Assembly: GCA_030148805.1 (NCBI GenBank)
Contig: JASBSS010000022.1
Location: forward strand, 62,001 to 126,000
From: Thiogranum sp.
GTDB taxonomy: Bacteria > Pseudomonadota > Gammaproteobacteria > DSM-19610
Length of the DNA: 64,000 nt
Direction: 5' to 3'
Below the pieces are notes generated by a model, which was given only the letters and a program-made list of their open reading frames with translations, did no database searches and was not told the DNA's origin. This document shows positions 62,694 to 64,000 of the stretch, piece after piece. Within the stretch, counting starts at the first letter, position 1. Every line of letters begins with the position of its first letter. Made by a program: the position numbers and the translations under genes.

Positions 62694-63647
62694 ATGTCTC
62701 TTCTGCTTTGGTTGTTGTTACCGGTCGCGGCGGCCTCGGGGTGGTGGGCGGCGGCCCATCGTCAGCAGACCCGTCGACGCGCGAACCGGGCGCGATTCAA
62801 CTCCGCTTACGGCCAGGGCCTGAACTACCTGCTCAATGAACAGCCGGACAAGGCGGTGGAGGTTCTGCTGCAGCTGGTGGAGGTCGACCCGGACACGGTG
62901 GAACTGCATCTGGCCCTGGGCAGCCTGTTTCGTCGCCGGGGCGAAGTCGCCCGCGCCATCCGCGTGCATCAGAATATCGCCGCCCGCGGCGGCCTGAGCC
63001 AGGAGCTGCGCAATCAGGCGCGACTGGAGCTGGGGCGGGACTATCTCAAGGCAGGCCTGCTGGATCGCGCCGAACACCTGTTCAGGCGTCTGTCGGCCGA
63101 AGGGGCGCATGAACGCCAGGCGTGTCAGTACCTGGTGGACATCTATCAGCAGGAGAAGGAATGGAGCCGGGCGATCGAGGTGGCGCGACGCATCGCCGGA
63201 TCGGATCCGGCGCATTGGCAAATCCGTATCGCCCACTATCACTGCGAACTCGGCGAGGCGGCGCTGGCACGGGGCGACGTCGGCGAGGCCAGGGTTCGCG
63301 CCGAGCACGCCCGCTGTGAAGACGCCGAGTGTGTGCGCGCGTTGCTGCTCAGAGCCGCCGCCTGCCAACACGCCGGGGATTTCCAGACGGCGATCGAGAC
63401 CTATCAGTCGCTGGGGGAACAGAGTCGGCGCTTGTTGCCCGACATCCAGCAACAGCTGCAGGCCTGTTACGATTTGTCGGGTCAGGCGAGGCGGCACCCG
63501 GATGCGAGCGCGGTCGAGACCGGGGCGTTCGAGACCCGTTTCCGTTGCGAGCAGTGCGGCTTCAGCAGTCGAAAATTGTTCTGGCAGTGTCCCGGTTGCA
63601 AATCCTGGAGCAGCGTCAAGCCGCTGGGGCAGGGAGCTCCTTTATGA
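62694..63647 (+). CDS. lapB: LapB (YciM), TPR lipopolysaccharide assembly protein, shortened
   Basis: A 317-residue membrane-anchored TPR protein with N-terminal helix ([21 protein letters not shown]), TPR repeats ([46 protein letters not shown]) and the C-terminal rubredoxin-like module ([28 protein letters not shown]). LapB recruits LpxC for FtsH. The E. coli protein is 389 residues; the missing about 70 lie between the TPRs (after [18 protein letters not shown]) and the rubredoxin module, where two TPRs normally stand. The reading frame is intact. It overlaps pyrF by 4 bp (ATGA). Confidence 0.93.
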   Translation: MSLLLWLLLPVAAASGWWAAAHRQQTRRRANRARFNSAYGQGLNYLLNEQPDKAVEVLLQLVEVDPDTVELHLALGSLFRRRGEVARAIRVHQNIAARGGLSQELRNQARLELGRDYLKAGLLDRAEHLFRRLSAEGAHERQACQYLVDIYQQEKEWSRAIEVARRIAGSDPAHWQIRIAHYHCELGEAALARGDVGEARVRAEHARCEDAECVRALLLRAAACQHAGDFQTAIETYQSLGEQSRRLLPDIQQQLQACYDLSGQARRHPDASAVETGAFETRFRCEQCGFSSRKLFWQCPGCKSWSSVKPLGQGAPL

Positions 63648-64000
63648 TCGCCACCCATCCGGCATCCCGTATCATCGTGGCCCTGGATTTCGCCAACGGC
63701 GCCCGCGCCTCGGCCTTCGTCGACGGCCTGGCGCCGGGCAGTTGTCGGCTGAAAATCGGCAAGGAACTGTTCACCCGCGAAGGGCCTGAACTGGTACGCC
63801 GCTTTGTCGAACAGGGCCATGATGTCTTTCTGGACCTCAAGTTCCACGATATCCCGCACACCGTGGCGCGCGCCTGCGAGGCCGCCGCGGCCCTCGGGGT
63901 ATGGATGCTGAACGTGCACGCCAGCGGGGGGCGGCAAATGATGCAGGCGGCGAAACAGGCGCTGGCCGAGACCCATTCACAGCGCCCTCTGTTGATCGCG
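63644..64000 (+). CDS. pyrF: Orotidine-5'-phosphate decarboxylase PyrF, cut by the window end
   Basis: The first 119 codons of a TIM-barrel enzyme making UMP. Visible are [10 protein letters not shown] at the N terminus, [16 protein letters not shown] and the catalytic K-D array in [16 protein letters not shown]. The normal protein is about 230-245 residues, so about half is present. The ATG overlaps the lapB stop. Confidence 0.96.
   Translation, partial: MIATHPASRIIVALDFANGARASAFVDGLAPGSCRLKIGKELFTREGPELVRRFVEQGHDVFLDLKFHDIPHTVARACEAAAALGVWMLNVHASGGRQMMQAAKQALAETHSQRPLLIA

Noticed and set aside
1-64000. CRISPR arrays, tRNA or rRNA genes, insertion sequences or prophage
   Set aside because: No regularly spaced identical repeats, cloverleaf sequences, transposases or phage genes were seen on reading both strands.

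Overview
This is a GC-rich, densely coding window from a gammaproteobacterial chromosome. It looks like a sulfur-oxidising chemolithotroph: it opens with aprM-aprB-aprA, the membrane-anchored dissimilatory APS reductase of sulfur oxidisers. Its conserved blocks (gyrA-serC-...-pheA-hisC-tyrA-aroA-cmk-rpsA-ihfB-lapA-lapB-pyrF and mtnA / mtaD-ubiG-HAD phosphatase) follow the gammaproteobacterial, Pseudomonas-like gene order. Genus cannot be fixed from the sequence alone.

Layout. 0.3-3.5 kb: aprMBA. 3.7-7.7 kb: a protein with an exact 47-residue TPR-like repeat, a membrane acyltransferase and a lipoprotein, with a perfect CRP-type site between the last two. 8.0-13.2 kb: an SOS-box-controlled imuA-imuB-dnaE2 mutagenesis cassette. 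13.3-17.1 kb: a small outer-membrane barrel and a MEDS-MEDS-GAF hybrid histidine kinase. 17.1-20.7 kb: a Fur-box promoter driving a DUF2325 protein and a di-haem peroxidase, facing an AF1514-family gene and a 25-residue membrane peptide. 21-26 kb: LysR/ene-reductase pair, DUF4197, OmpA-like and MscS-like proteins. 26.5-32.3 kb: a nirB-nirD-nasA nitrate/nitrite assimilation cluster behind a sigma-54 promoter. 32.3-38.1 kb: a PhoB-box-controlled porin, thioredoxins, two diguanylate cyclases and an FMN reductase.

38-45 kb (minus strand) is a compact run of seven genes: glycosyltransferase, PAP2 phosphatase, rmuC, hpnC-hpnD-hpnE (squalene synthesis for hopanoids) and yciK. 45-48.7 kb (minus) is mscS, mtaD, ubiG and a HAD phosphatase. 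From 48.7 kb everything is on the plus strand: mtnA, gyrA, then serine, aromatic and histidine amino-acid genes, cmk, rpsA, ihfB, lapA, an unusually short lapB, and pyrF cut by the window end.

The genes combine lithotrophic sulfur oxidation with assimilatory nitrogen metabolism (sigma-54/NtrC), phosphate (PhoB), iron (Fur), DNA damage (LexA) and possibly cAMP (CRP/Vfr) control, each suggested by an operator visible in the sequence. No tRNA, rRNA, CRISPR array, insertion sequence or prophage was seen. The best candidates for something undescribed are the Fur-controlled DUF2325/di-haem peroxidase locus, the phased operator-like repeats upstream of the MEDS kinase, the NirD with intact Rieske ligands, and the internally shortened LapB.
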